Below, piece by piece: positions 8,644 through 16,384 of a stretch of DNA of 64,000 nt (position 1 is the first letter of the stretch; each line of letters begins with the position of its first letter). This stretch comes from Marinomonas pollencensis (lineage in GTDB: Bacteria > Pseudomonadota > Gammaproteobacteria > Pseudomonadales > Marinomonadaceae). The notes beneath the pieces are model-generated. The model did no database searches. It saw only the letters and a program-made list of their open reading frames with translations, and had not been told where the DNA came from. The translations under genes were made by a program, and so were the position numbers. The stretch covers positions 389,500 to 453,499 of the forward strand of contig NZ_QUNG01000002.1 in assembly GCF_003387375.1 (NCBI RefSeq). The letters run 5' to 3'.

Positions 8644-9588
8644 TTATATTTTTTCTTGGATGTTGACAGATCGAACACCCCAACCACCATCATCTTTCTG
8701 GATGAAAGCCAAGTTCACTTTAGTGAGGAGCGAACTCTTAGTTCCCATCCATCTGGCCAGCCTAGCTTTCTCATCCGAAAGCTCTACACTTTTCTTTAAC
8801 ACTTCGTGTTGAAGTATCTCTTGCATAATACCAGCTGAGAAATCTGCCAAGCTAAGTAAATCCGTCGTTCCTGCATCCTTTTTAAACGGCTTTGCAAAAC
8901 CATATATCTCGTAAAGATTGTCGCTGTACATTGCAAGGCACCGTCCAAATATATTTTGTGTGTGCGTAAAGTCTCGCTTCTTCCCATCAGCATTTATAGA
9001 ATCGTGATCGCATAACCACAATATCTTTTGACCTGAGTACGCAATAAGTGACATAAAAACACTTATTGCGTGGCATACACGAAGAATTTTTTCTGACTCC
9101 TTACCTTTCCATTCGCCTAAGTCGTTCATTCGAAATAGTTCTACAATTTGATCGTGAGCCTCTCTTTTATTAAGACCAAAAAGGCTCGGGATTCTCTGAT
9201 CCACAGAAATTGTAATCAAAGCACCATGAATAAAATTGTCAGAAAAGCTAAGAAACTCCTCCAGTGATCTAGATATAGGGCCATAGTTTAGATCTTTAAA
9301 ACCAAACTCTTTCCAAGGATCATTTAGTCCGTGTTTGACTCTTAACTCTTTGGCTTTCTCTTCAAAAGCAATTCTTTTGTCAGCAGAGCAAATCAAAAAG
9401 GAGTAAATTGTAAAGTCTGCACCTTTGTGCTCGCCTCCAAAATCGGAAAGGATAAAAAGTCCTTTGTCTTTAGAAAAATCAGGAAGAGAGACAAGCTTCT
9501 CAGCTTCTCTTGCAAGCAGTCGCCCATACAAGGGGTGCTCTTCCGTTAATTTAGGAACCTTGAAGGGCCCACGCTTAATTAAGCTCAT
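8644..9588 (-). CDS. DUF3800-like (predicted RNase H-fold) protein
   Basis: 314 residues from the ATG at 9588; a longer frame needs a TTG at 9609. LFILSDFGGEH near the N-terminus carries an acidic residue after a strand, like the first Asp of DUF3800 proteins. KILWLCDHDSINADG supplies further Asp residues, and TDLLSLADFSAGIMQ strongly resembles the LQLADLIAG motif that closes the domain in that family. DUF3800 proteins are predicted RNase H-fold nucleases, common near phage and defence genes. The match is by motif only, and the N-terminal 40 residues are extra. AT-rich, standalone transcription unit. Nuclease activity is not demonstrated. Confidence 0.55.
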   Translation of the reverse strand: MSLIKRGPFKVPKLTEEHPLYGRLLAREAEKLVSLPDFSKDKGLFILSDFGGEHKGADFTIYSFLICSADKRIAFEEKAKELRVKHGLNDPWKEFGFKDLNYGPISRSLEEFLSFSDNFIHGALITISVDQRIPSLFGLNKREAHDQIVELFRMNDLGEWKGKESEKILRVCHAISVFMSLIAYSGQKILWLCDHDSINADGKKRDFTHTQNIFGRCLAMYSDNLYEIYGFAKPFKKDAGTTDLLSLADFSAGIMQEILQHEVLKKSVELSDEKARLARWMGTKSSLLTKVNLAFIQKDDGGWGVRSVNIQEKI

Positions 9589-9705
9589 GCTTTCTCTAGA
9601 ATATAACAATTTGAAATTAGGGTCATGAAATTGGTGCCAGATGAAAAACTAATCTATTTTTAATTTGATCCAAAACTTATATCTGATTACCAAAAATTAC
9701 AGGCA

Positions 9706-9730
9706 TAAAAAAACCCACTACTGCGGGTTT
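9706..9730 (-). terminator. Leftward terminator overlapping the DUF2335 stop codon
   Basis: On the minus strand, AAACCCGC / GTGGGTTT (one G-U pair) with a 4-base loop is followed by TTTTTTT. The hairpin overlaps the stop codon of the gene it terminates. Confidence 0.8.
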
Positions 9731-10271
9731 ACTCTTCTGAATTTTCAGCATTTCTTTTCTTATTTTGCCAACGTCCAACAATGAACGTGGTCGCAATTCC
9801 GACTAAATTAATGCCAATTAACGTAGCACCAAAGGTTTCGTGCTCGTTAAAAGTTGCATAAAGCCCACCTAGAATACAAGTCATAACGATAATGAAAGCA
9901 AAAACTTGCCCGATGATTCTCTCAGTCAATGTGAAGTTCATACTTTTCTTTGCTAAGATCATTCGATTTGACTGCTCTTGCTTATTTGATTTCACATAAC
10001 TTTCAATAAATCCTGGATATACAGACTCAATTTTTATCATTTCATCTGCTGGAGGGAAGTTACTTGCTCTTATTTCCGTTCTGGTTAGCTTAATTAACGC
10101 TTTTAACTTCTTAGGATTGTTAAGAAGAGCACCTTCTAAAGCAGGGTCATCTTTCAAAAGCTCCTTTATTACAGGATCTTCCTCTTCAATTTCTTCCAAA
10201 AGCTCTGATGGTGAACTCGTAAAGCTCTCAATATCCTCTTCTTCGATATCGCTATTTACTTTATCTGACAA
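9729..10271 (-). CDS. DUF2335 family phage-associated membrane protein
   Basis: 180 residues. The N-terminal half is acidic (EEEDIESF..., EEIEEEDPVIKELL). FPPADEMIKIESVYPGFIESYVKSNKQEQ is the conserved DUF2335 signature: a pro-rich start, a Y.PG turn and a charged helix. Two membrane helices follow (VFAFIIVMTCILGGLYATF and FGATLIGINLVGIATTFIVG). DUF2335 proteins are inner-membrane proteins often carried by prophages and islands; no function is established. The gene follows a 74-residue gene by 11 bases on the same strand, a common pairing for this family. Confidence 0.8.
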   Translation of the reverse strand: MSDKVNSDIEEEDIESFTSSPSELLEEIEEEDPVIKELLKDDPALEGALLNNPKKLKALIKLTRTEIRASNFPPADEMIKIESVYPGFIESYVKSNKQEQSNRMILAKKSMNFTLTERIIGQVFAFIIVMTCILGGLYATFNEHETFGATLIGINLVGIATTFIVGRWQNKKRNAENSEE

Positions 10272-10282
10272 CGTTCAATCCC

Positions 10283-10507
10283 TTACGCTTTTTGAATCTT
10301 AGCTTTATTGGCACGTTGAAGAGTTTTTAGCGTAGCATCATCAACACCATAATCTAATTTCGTTCTTAGATAAGTTGACTTCATCGAGCGTACTACATCT
10401 GCTCGTGCTCGTTGCAACATTTCACCCTCATCCGGCACCATCGCCATGTAATCTGTATCAGGAAAAAGGTTAAAAACACTCCCCATTCCTCTTAAAAAAT
10501 TACTCAT
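10283..10507 (-). CDS. Small hypothetical protein paired with DUF2335
   Basis: 74 residues (MSNFLRGMGSVFNLFPDTDYMAMVPDEGEMLQRARADVVRSM...), basic in the C-terminal half and without signal or membrane segments. It is the first gene of a two-gene unit with the DUF2335 gene (11-base gap). I recognise no domain; the short N-terminal helix followed by a conserved-looking Asp/Trp-poor core is seen in small partners of DUF2335 genes, by recollection only. A palindrome sits about 30 bases upstream of its start. Confidence 0.55.
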   Translation of the reverse strand: MSNFLRGMGSVFNLFPDTDYMAMVPDEGEMLQRARADVVRSMKSTYLRTKLDYGVDDATLKTLQRANKAKIQKA

Positions 10508-10534
10508 TTCACGTACTCCATAGTCAATTTATTA

Positions 10535-10550
10535 TGCACTATATAGTGCA
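10535..10550. promoter_or_regulatory. Palindromic operator candidate
   Basis: A perfect 16-bp palindrome TGCACTATATAGTGCA lies 28 bases upstream of the small gene that leads the DUF2335 pair. Position and symmetry fit a repressor-binding site overlapping the promoter. The cognate regulator is not in the window. Confidence 0.5.
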
Positions 10551-10731
10551 AATAAACTGGCAAAACTTATTGCAACTAGCTACATAGCAGACCAAGATGA
10601 TGAAACTAGTTACCTACACACAATGAGTATTTCGCACTAAAGTGACGGCGTCGTCAACATTTATATTAATACAATTAAGTGATTTTCTTATTTTTATGAG
10701 ACCTCTAACACTGTTCATACAGAAGCTTTAA

Positions 10732-11422
10732 CTAACTCCCCCACTTATCAGTCAAACTTCCATCAGCCCTTGTAGCGACGTCCATGTTGCCCATAATGCC
10801 TTGGGCAAATTCGGCTTTGAGGTGTTCTATCACTTGGTCGCTGACTTGTTGGTCGTAGGCTGGGTTGCCTGTTGGCGTTAGGTGAAAGGTTGGCGAGAAG
10901 GTAATGCTTTGGTTGTTGTTTTGTAGCTGTTGGCTTGACAATGGCGTCTGGTGCAGATTGGTCGATTTTATCGCCCTTAAACCAGCCGCCTATCCATTCT
11001 CCTAAAGAGCCTCCGACCATGCCGCCTGATATGGAACCGACGATTCCACCAATAGTGGCACCGGCTAACCCGCCTGCGGCCGCACCACCTAAGCCCTGAT
11101 ATGTCGCCTGCGGTTACGCCTATTTCGGTGCTGTTCCTTGGGATATGACGGAGGCAGGGCCAGCGCCTTGTAGGGCGATGTCTAACGGTCTAAAGAGCTT
11201 CCCCGCACCTTTAAGCATACCACCTACCATAATTCGCCCCTTTAGGGTTTGGCCTATCTCGATAAATTGCTCCAAGAGCGATGCCCCAAAAATCATGCTA
11301 CTTGTGGAATTGAGCGCCTCACTTTCGTTAAAAGCGACTCTCCCTAACTTTTTAGTGGAGATCCGGGCATATACAACGCTAGCTCCATCTTTCTTCTGTC
11401 TTATCGATAACTCGCCACACAT
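10732..11422 (-). pseudogene. Phage tail tape-measure protein (P2 gpT-like), C-terminal remnants with frameshifts
   Basis: The reading frame is broken into at least three pieces. 11120-11422 encodes LEQFIEIGQTLKGRIMVGGMLKGAGKLFRPLDIALQG. About 10935-11110 encodes a Gly/Ala-rich hydrophobic segment (GGAAAGGLAGATIGGIVGSISGG, then LGEWIGGWFKG). 10732-10940 encodes the end (ITFSPTFHLTPTGNPAYDQQVSDQVIEHLKAEF). Gly-rich hydrophobic stretches followed by a short C-terminal domain with (I)TF.PTI-type strands are typical of tape-measure C-termini in Mu- and P2-like phages. Frame changes lie near 10935 and 11100. Everything N-terminal to 11422 (usually hundreds of residues) is gone. Non-functional. Confidence 0.65.
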
Positions 11423-11446
11423 GAGCTTGTAAGTTTATGACATGAT
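11414..11446 (+). repeat. 33-base imperfect direct repeat, copy 1
   Basis: About 28 of 33 bases match 11522-11554 (shared core CTTGTAA.TTTATGACAT.AT), 108 bases apart. It lies between the tail remnant and dusA. It could be a leftover junction sequence of the integrated element or a regulatory site of the dusA leader. Confidence 0.6.
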
Positions 11447-11521
11447 TGGCATATGCATTCTGACTACTCGGCGATACAACACATTAGTTTCACCTTTCTT
11501 TAAGGTATTTACGATAACTAG

Positions 11522-11554
11522 CCATACATAACCTTGTAATTTTATGACATAATC
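11522..11554 (+). repeat. 33-base imperfect direct repeat, copy 2
   Basis: Partner of the repeat at 11414-11446, located about 125 bases upstream of the dusA start. Confidence 0.6.
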
Positions 11555-11597
11555 GAGTCAGTTTTTTAACCTGAACATTTGGTGATAATTCATAATA

Positions 11598-11623
11598 AGT
11601 GCTAAAACATAATTTTTAGCACT
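11598..11623. other. Inverted repeat in the dusA leader
   Basis: The 10-bp perfect inverted repeat AGTGCTAAAA / TTTTAGCACT has a 6-base loop, and a further TTAGCACT half-copy follows directly. It lies about 55 bases upstream of dusA. It has no T tail, so a protein-binding site or leader hairpin is more likely than a terminator. Confidence 0.5.
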
Positions 11624-11678
11624 TTGTTAGCACTAGACTACCTCAAAAGCCAAATTTCACCCCAAAATGACAATATAA

Positions 11679-12716
11679 ATGCTAAATGAAACTACAAATA
11701 TTATAAGCTCGAACCCTTCTGAAAAAAGGGACACACTTGATCGACGCTTTTCCATTGCACCCATGTTGGATTGGACGACAAGTGATTACCGGGTCTTCGC
11801 ACGTACGTTAAGCAAAAATACGTTACTTTATACCGAGATGGTGACCACTGGGGCTTTGTTGTATGGCAACAACCCAGAACGCTTTTTACATTATGATGAA
11901 TGTGAACACCCTATTGCTTTGCAACTTGGCGGTTCTAATCCAGTGGATTTAAGTAAGTGCGCACAACTTGCCGAACAAGCAGGCTTTGATGAAGTAAATC
12001 TAAACGTTGGCTGCCCAAGCGATCGTGTGCAGAACAGCATGATTGGCGCTTGTTTGATGGAACACCCTGACAAGGTAAAAGACGCCATGCGCGCTATGCA
12101 AGACGCTTGTAGCATCCCTGTTACCATCAAGCATCGTATTGGTATTGATGATCAAGAAGGATACAGTGTGGTACGCGACTTTGTTGGCGATATCGCAACC
12201 ACTGGCACCAAGACATTTATTGTGCACGCACGTAAGGCTATTCTTCAGGGTTTAAGTCCGAAAGAAAACCGCGAAATACCACCGCTTAAATACCATTATG
12301 TCCATCAGTTAAAGCAAGATTTTCCAGACCTTGAAATCATTATAAATGGCGGCATTAAAACCATAGAAGAATGCCAAGAGCAACTCACCCATGTGGATGG
12401 TGTTATGGTAGGTCGAGAGGCTTATCACAACCCTTGGCTACTCAGCCAAGTTGATGAGCAGCTTTTTGGTGGGCAGCCTTTAGTTAACAACCGATTTGAA
12501 GCACTTGAACAATTTGTCGAACACATGAAAGGCAGAATGGCTGAAGGTGCCCGACTGTCTCACCTGACTCGTCATATCTTAGGTATTTTCCAAGGCGAGC
12601 CTGGAGGCAAACAATTCCGACGCTATCTTTCAGAAAATGGTCATCAACTTGACGCAAAGATAGACGTATTATTAGAGGCCATTGAATTGGTCCAAAATCA
12701 TCAACGTAAAGGATAA
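11679..12716 (+). CDS. dusA: tRNA-dihydrouridine(20/20a) synthase DusA
   Basis: 345 residues. DusA uses FMN and NADPH to reduce uridine 20/20a of tRNA. The N-terminal core [15 protein letters not shown], the catalytic Cys112 in [14 protein letters not shown] and [21 protein letters not shown] are diagnostic for DusA; the C-terminal helical tRNA-binding part is intact. The first ~22 residues ([20 protein letters not shown]) are a family-variable extension and no strong ribosome site precedes the ATG. That is compatible with the 5' end having been rebuilt by integration, since the dusA 5' end is a known target of a tyrosine-integrase family. It is followed after 5 bases by the transaldolase gene, probably as one transcript. 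Confidence 0.93.
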   Translation: MLNETTNIISSNPSEKRDTLDRRFSIAPMLDWTTSDYRVFARTLSKNTLLYTEMVTTGALLYGNNPERFLHYDECEHPIALQLGGSNPVDLSKCAQLAEQAGFDEVNLNVGCPSDRVQNSMIGACLMEHPDKVKDAMRAMQDACSIPVTIKHRIGIDDQEGYSVVRDFVGDIATTGTKTFIVHARKAILQGLSPKENREIPPLKYHYVHQLKQDFPDLEIIINGGIKTIEECQEQLTHVDGVMVGREAYHNPWLLSQVDEQLFGGQPLVNNRFEALEQFVEHMKGRMAEGARLSHLTRHILGIFQGEPGGKQFRRYLSENGHQLDAKIDVLLEAIELVQNHQRKG

Positions 12717-12721
12717 GAGCA

Positions 12722-13672
12722 ATGAGCAACAAGTTATCTCAATTAAAAGAGTTCACTACCATTGTGGCTGACACCGGTGATATCACGGCAATCAAAGAAT
12801 TTTTGCCTGAAGATGCGACCACAAACCCTTCTTTGATGCTTAAAGCTTCACAAATCCCTGAATATGCGCCTTTTCTAGACCAAGCAGTTGCCTGGGCGAA
12901 ACAACAAAGCGACGACAAAGAGCAACAACTGATTGACGCCAGTGACAAACTAGCGGTAATCGTCGGTACAGAGATCCTTAAATATGTACCAGGCCGTATC
13001 TCTACAGAAGTAGATGCACGTTTGTCATACGACACACAAGGCACTATTGAAAAAGCACACCGCTTGATCAAGCTTTATGAAGAAGCTGGCGTTTCTCGCG
13101 ACCGTATCCTGATCAAAGCAGCCTCTACTTGGGAAGGCATCAAAGCGGCTGAGCAACTTGAAAAAGACGGCATCAACTGTAACCTAACTTTGCTTTTCTC
13201 TTTCGCTCAAGCACAAGCCTGTGCTGAAGCTGGCGTATTCCTTATCTCACCATTTGTTGGTCGTATCCTTGATTGGTACAAAAAATCAACTGGCGAAGAA
13301 TACACTGCGGAAACGGATCCTGGTGTTGTTTCTGTTACTGAGATCTACAACTACTACAAAGAGCACGGTTACAACACAGTGGTAATGGGTGCTAGCTTCC
13401 GTAACATAGGTGAAATCGAGCAACTTGCTGGCTGTGACCGTTTGACCATCAGCCCTGCTCTGCTTGAAGAGCTGAAGAAAGACGAAAGTCCACTAGAGCG
13501 TAAATTGATCCCTGCAACAGACATCAAGCCTGCCCCAGAAGCCATTTCTGAGCAAGCTTTCCGTTGGGCAATGAACGAAGACGCTATGGCCACTGAGAAA
13601 CTTGCGGAGGGTATCCGTAACTTCGCTGCTGACCAACGCAAACTTGAAAAAACCTTGGTTGAAATGCTGTAA
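12722..13672 (+). CDS. tal: Transaldolase
   Basis: 316 residues, the usual length of the TalA/TalB class. It transfers dihydroxyacetone units between sedoheptulose-7-phosphate and glyceraldehyde-3-phosphate in the non-oxidative pentose phosphate pathway. Asp17 (TIVADTGD), the Schiff-base Lys132 ([13 protein letters not shown]) and the TTNPSL motif (residues 33-38) are present. The C-terminal motif SPALLEEL and the active-site [14 protein letters not shown] segment ([14 protein letters not shown]) are intact. The ribosome site AAGGATAAGAG overlaps the dusA stop codon region. A strong terminator follows, ending the dusA-tal unit. Confidence 0.96.
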   Translation: MSNKLSQLKEFTTIVADTGDITAIKEFLPEDATTNPSLMLKASQIPEYAPFLDQAVAWAKQQSDDKEQQLIDASDKLAVIVGTEILKYVPGRISTEVDARLSYDTQGTIEKAHRLIKLYEEAGVSRDRILIKAASTWEGIKAAEQLEKDGINCNLTLLFSFAQAQACAEAGVFLISPFVGRILDWYKKSTGEEYTAETDPGVVSVTEIYNYYKEHGYNTVVMGASFRNIGEIEQLAGCDRLTISPALLEELKKDESPLERKLIPATDIKPAPEAISEQAFRWAMNEDAMATEKLAEGIRNFAADQRKLEKTLVEML

Positions 13673-13702
13673 TAGCCTAACCCGCTAACAAGTAAACCAT
13701 GT

Positions 13703-13729
13703 AAAAACGCGACCTAGGTCGCGTTTTTT
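13703..13729 (+). terminator. Rho-independent terminator of dusA-tal
   Basis: An AAAAACGCGAC / GTCGCGTTTTT stem around CTAG is followed by a T run. Confidence 0.9.
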
Positions 13730-13761
13730 GTGCCCTCTACTCAAGCCATAGGAAAAAAACA

Positions 13762-14286
13762 TTGAGCGACAACCAAACAGAATTCGAGAAGATGCGCCAA
13801 GGGCTCGCATTCAATGGCATAGACACCGACTTACGACTGCGCCGTGAAGCGGCCCGCCTAGCTTGCGCAAAATACAACGCCCATCCAAGCAAAGGCAATC
13901 TACGCCATATCACTCGCCTCTTCGCACAATTTGGCAGTCTCGTGATCGAACCTGGATTTCAATGCGATTATGGCACCCAAATCCATATAGGCGAACGTTG
14001 CTACATTAATTTCAACTGTGTCTTCCTAGACAGCGCTCAGATTACCCTTGGCGATGACGTATTAATTGGCCCAGGTGCTCATCTTTACACCGTTGATCAC
14101 CCCCGTGATGCGCTAGCAAGAGCGGCGGGCGAATGCCATGCCAAACCCATTGTCATTGGCGATAAAGTCTGGATCGGCGGAGGCGCAAAAATCCTCCCAG
14201 GCATCACCATAGGCAACAATGCCATCATAGGTGCCAATGCGGTCGTCACAAGGGACGTTGCTGACCATGAACGTTATTTAGGCTAG
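13762..14286 (+). CDS. Maltose/galactoside O-acetyltransferase family (left-handed beta helix), C-terminally short
   Basis: 174 residues with a TTG start at 13762 (AGGA about 9 bases upstream; no in-frame ATG nearby). Residues 5-50 match the N-terminal helical domain of Maa/NodL/LacA acetyltransferases. Hexapeptide repeats follow (IHIGERCYINFNCVFLD, ITLGDDVLIGPGAHLYTVDH, PIVIGDKVWIGGGAKILPGITIGNNAIIGANAVVTRDV), with the catalytic His in YTVDHP. It would acetylate a sugar hydroxyl with acetyl-CoA. Relatives continue 10-30 residues after VVTRDV with a VVVGNPA(K/R) segment. Here the frame ends with DHERYLG, so the end is missing. A GTTATTTAGGC repeat at the truncation and again in the converging gene suggests a small deletion or recombination. 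Confidence 0.8.
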   Translation: MSDNQTEFEKMRQGLAFNGIDTDLRLRREAARLACAKYNAHPSKGNLRHITRLFAQFGSLVIEPGFQCDYGTQIHIGERCYINFNCVFLDSAQITLGDDVLIGPGAHLYTVDHPRDALARAAGECHAKPIVIGDKVWIGGGAKILPGITIGNNAIIGANAVVTRDVADHERYLG

Positions 14287-14305
14287 CTTATACCAAACAC
14301 CAGGG

Positions 14306-15007
14306 TTATTTAGGCGCTTCTAATGCCAGCTTAAGCGCTGCGTCACAATGCAGCGCCGTGGTATCGTACAAGCTTACTGAAGTATCTTCCGGTTTGACCA
14401 GTAAGGCAATTTCAGTACACCCTAAAATAATGGCTTGCGCGCCCTTATCTACAAGATCATCAATAATACGCAAGTAGGCTTGCCGAGAACCAGGCTGGAT
14501 TCTACCAAGACACAACTCATTATAAATCACCTCATGAACCAATTGCCGGTCTGACTCATTCGGCACAAGAGATTGGATGGCGAATTTTTCTTCGAGGTAA
14601 CCCGTGTAAAAGTCTTCTTCCATGGTGAAACGTGTCGCGAGCAAGCCTACTTTGGTAACGCCAGCCGCGACTAACGCGCTGCCAGTTGAATCTACAATAT
14701 GAAGCAAAGGAATATTCACACTGTCTGCGACCCGATGAGCAATCTTGTGCATGGTATTGGTCGCTATCAAGAAAAAATCTGCACCGGCTTTTTCCAATGA
14801 GATCGCCGCCTGTGAAAGAGTCTCTGCCATCTCCTCCCATTTGCCCTCTTGTTGCTGCTCTTTAATGTCTTTGAAATCCACACTATTAATGATCACTTTA
14901 GCTGAATGCCATGACCCTAAAGACTGCGCCACTCCTTGATTCAAGGCGGAATAATAACTCGCTGTAGACTCCCAACTCATACCACCAATAATGCCAATCG
15001 TTTTCAT
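14306..15007 (-). CDS. Aspartate/glutamate racemase family, YgeA/RacX-like amino-acid racemase
   Basis: 233 residues, close to E. coli YgeA (230). The N-terminal GIIGGMSWESTASYY is the family signature. The catalytic pair is Thr83 (IATNTMHK) and Cys197 (IILGCTEI); the Thr/Cys pair instead of two Cys is typical of the YgeA/RacX-type broad-specificity racemases rather than glutamate racemase MurI. It would interconvert L- and D-amino acids without cofactor in the cytosol. Single gene, converging on the acetyltransferase with a 19-base gap and no visible terminator between them. Confidence 0.88.
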   Translation of the reverse strand: MKTIGIIGGMSWESTASYYSALNQGVAQSLGSWHSAKVIINSVDFKDIKEQQQEGKWEEMAETLSQAAISLEKAGADFFLIATNTMHKIAHRVADSVNIPLLHIVDSTGSALVAAGVTKVGLLATRFTMEEDFYTGYLEEKFAIQSLVPNESDRQLVHEVIYNELCLGRIQPGSRQAYLRIIDDLVDKGAQAIILGCTEIALLVKPEDTSVSLYDTTALHCDAALKLALEAPK

Positions 15008-15104
15008 AACTCGTCCTTTTTTATGCCCCCTAAGAGCGATGACTGTAACCTAAGTTCACCACAATAAGCGACCTACGAAAACAAGCCAGCAAAAAGTCAG
15101 CCGC

Positions 15105-15139
15105 ATAAAAAAGCCTGATAAGCTTACTTATCAGGCTTT
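15105..15139 (-). terminator. Leftward terminator of hrpA-mlaA
   Basis: The perfect 13-bp stem AAAGCCTGATAAG / CTTATCAGGCTTT with a 4-base loop is followed on the minus strand by T residues, 55 bases after the mlaA stop. Confidence 0.9.
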
Positions 15140-15193
15140 ACATTATGATTGTGATACCAACAACGAATGACTTAGCGCAAACTCAACACAAGA

Positions 15194-16372
15194 TTAATCG
15201 CCACTCTCATCACTTTCAGTCGACACATCCTGCTCTGGGTTTGCGGACTTCTCGACTACCTTGGTTCCGACACTATTCGCTTCGTAGCCAACATCGGTTA
15301 GTTCCGAGCTAGCCGCCTCAGAGTGAGTATCGGCCGCTTCTACTGGTGCATCATCTGCTTGATCACCCCAGCTGTCTGTCTGATCTTCATCACCCCAGCT
15401 GTCTGTCTGATCTTCATCACCCCAACTGTCCGCGTCATCTCCCCAGCTATCATCTGACGCCGATTTTGCCTTTGCGCCCGGTTGTGGCGGGTGACCGTCA
15501 TAAACTTGGTTTTCACGGTTCTGCAAATACACATCACGAATAAAACTGTAACGATCACCAATAATCAAAGATTCTGCTGACAATAAGCTGGCTCGTTTTT
15601 GTACTATGTATAATCCCCATCGAGCAAGGTTTTGTTCATTATTAAGGTCAAACTCATCCACAGGATCGTAATTAAAGAAGTCAACTGCTGTACCGCCAGC
15701 ATCACGCACCGTCGATGGCCCTAAGAAAGGCAACACCAGATAAGGTCCTGAAGAGACTCCCCAGTAACCTAATGTTTGGCCAAAATCCTCATCATACTTA
15801 CGTATGCCAAGCGATGAAGCCACATCAAATAAGCCAAACACCCCTACGGTCGAGTTAATAACGAAACGCCAAGTAGAGCCAACAAAAGCGTTCTTTTTAC
15901 CTTGTAGCCCACTGTTAGTTAGGTTCGATATTTCCCCTAAGTTCGAGAAAAAGTTGCTGACGCCTGTCTGCATAAACTCAGGAGTGACTTTTTTATAACC
16001 TTTTGCAACGGGCTTTAAAAAGTACACATCCAGAGTATCGTTAAAAGAAAACATCGCACGGTTAAACCCTTCCCAAGGGTCAGCAGGATCACTAACATCC
16101 TCGTCATCCCCCCAAGAACCGGCTTCATCCCCTGAGTTATCAGCCGTTGCCACATCATTGGCTTCATTGTCTTTTGCCTCAGCAGAAGGCTTTGCCAATG
16201 CAGGCTCTTGATCAGGCTCTGGTTGCTTAGTTTCTACTAAGCTTGACGCCTCTGAACTGGGTTTCTCCGTACCTGCCGCTTCAGGAGATTTACTGGCACA
16301 TGCACTCAGAGTCACGCTGAGCAACGCCGCAACTAACCAACTCGTCGATCTCTTACTAACCATTGCTTTCAT
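15194..16372 (-). CDS. mlaA: MlaA (VacJ) family outer-membrane lipoprotein with SWGDD repeats
   Basis: 392 residues, against about 250 for E. coli MlaA. A lipoprotein signal ends at LSAC (Cys25). A low-complexity acidic linker follows to about residue 95, then the VacJ core: DPWEGFNRAMFSFNDTLDVYFLKPVAKGY, the membrane-donut helices and FGQTLGYWGVSSGPYLVLPFLGPSTVRD. MlaA removes misplaced phospholipids from the outer leaflet of the outer membrane together with porins and passes them to MlaC. The C-terminal ~110 residues are unusual, with four or five (D)SWGD(E/D) repeats and long acidic Ser/Ala/Glu-rich sequence. A related SWGDDED also precedes the core. It starts 12 bases after hrpA and shares its transcript. 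Confidence 0.92.
   Translation of the reverse strand: MKAMVSKRSTSWLVAALLSVTLSACASKSPEAAGTEKPSSEASSLVETKQPEPDQEPALAKPSAEAKDNEANDVATADNSGDEAGSWGDDEDVSDPADPWEGFNRAMFSFNDTLDVYFLKPVAKGYKKVTPEFMQTGVSNFFSNLGEISNLTNSGLQGKKNAFVGSTWRFVINSTVGVFGLFDVASSLGIRKYDEDFGQTLGYWGVSSGPYLVLPFLGPSTVRDAGGTAVDFFNYDPVDEFDLNNEQNLARWGLYIVQKRASLLSAESLIIGDRYSFIRDVYLQNRENQVYDGHPPQPGAKAKSASDDSWGDDADSWGDEDQTDSWGDEDQTDSWGDQADDAPVEAADTHSEAASSELTDVGYEANSVGTKVVEKSANPEQDVSTESDESGD
15364..15431 (-). repeat. 27-base tandem repeat within mlaA
   Basis: Two identical 27-base units (15364-15390 and 15391-15417) and a partial third encode the nine-residue repeat SWGDEDQTD. The copies are identical at DNA level, which implies recent expansion by slippage. 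Confidence 0.9.
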
Positions 16373-16384
16373 TAATTTTGCATC

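Larger units (their letters stand above)
6049..11422 (-). mobile_element. Degenerate P2-like prophage tail region with cargo genes
   Basis: Tail remnants in the P2 order T then U are read leftward: a frameshifted tape-measure C-terminus at 10732-11422 and a gpU-like fragment at 6049-6327. About 4.4 kb of AT-rich cargo separates them. No integrase, terminase, portal or capsid gene is visible, so the element is dead and internally deleted. Its right side abuts dusA. The exact ends and attachment sites are not resolved; coordinates span only the recognisable remnants. Confidence 0.65.
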
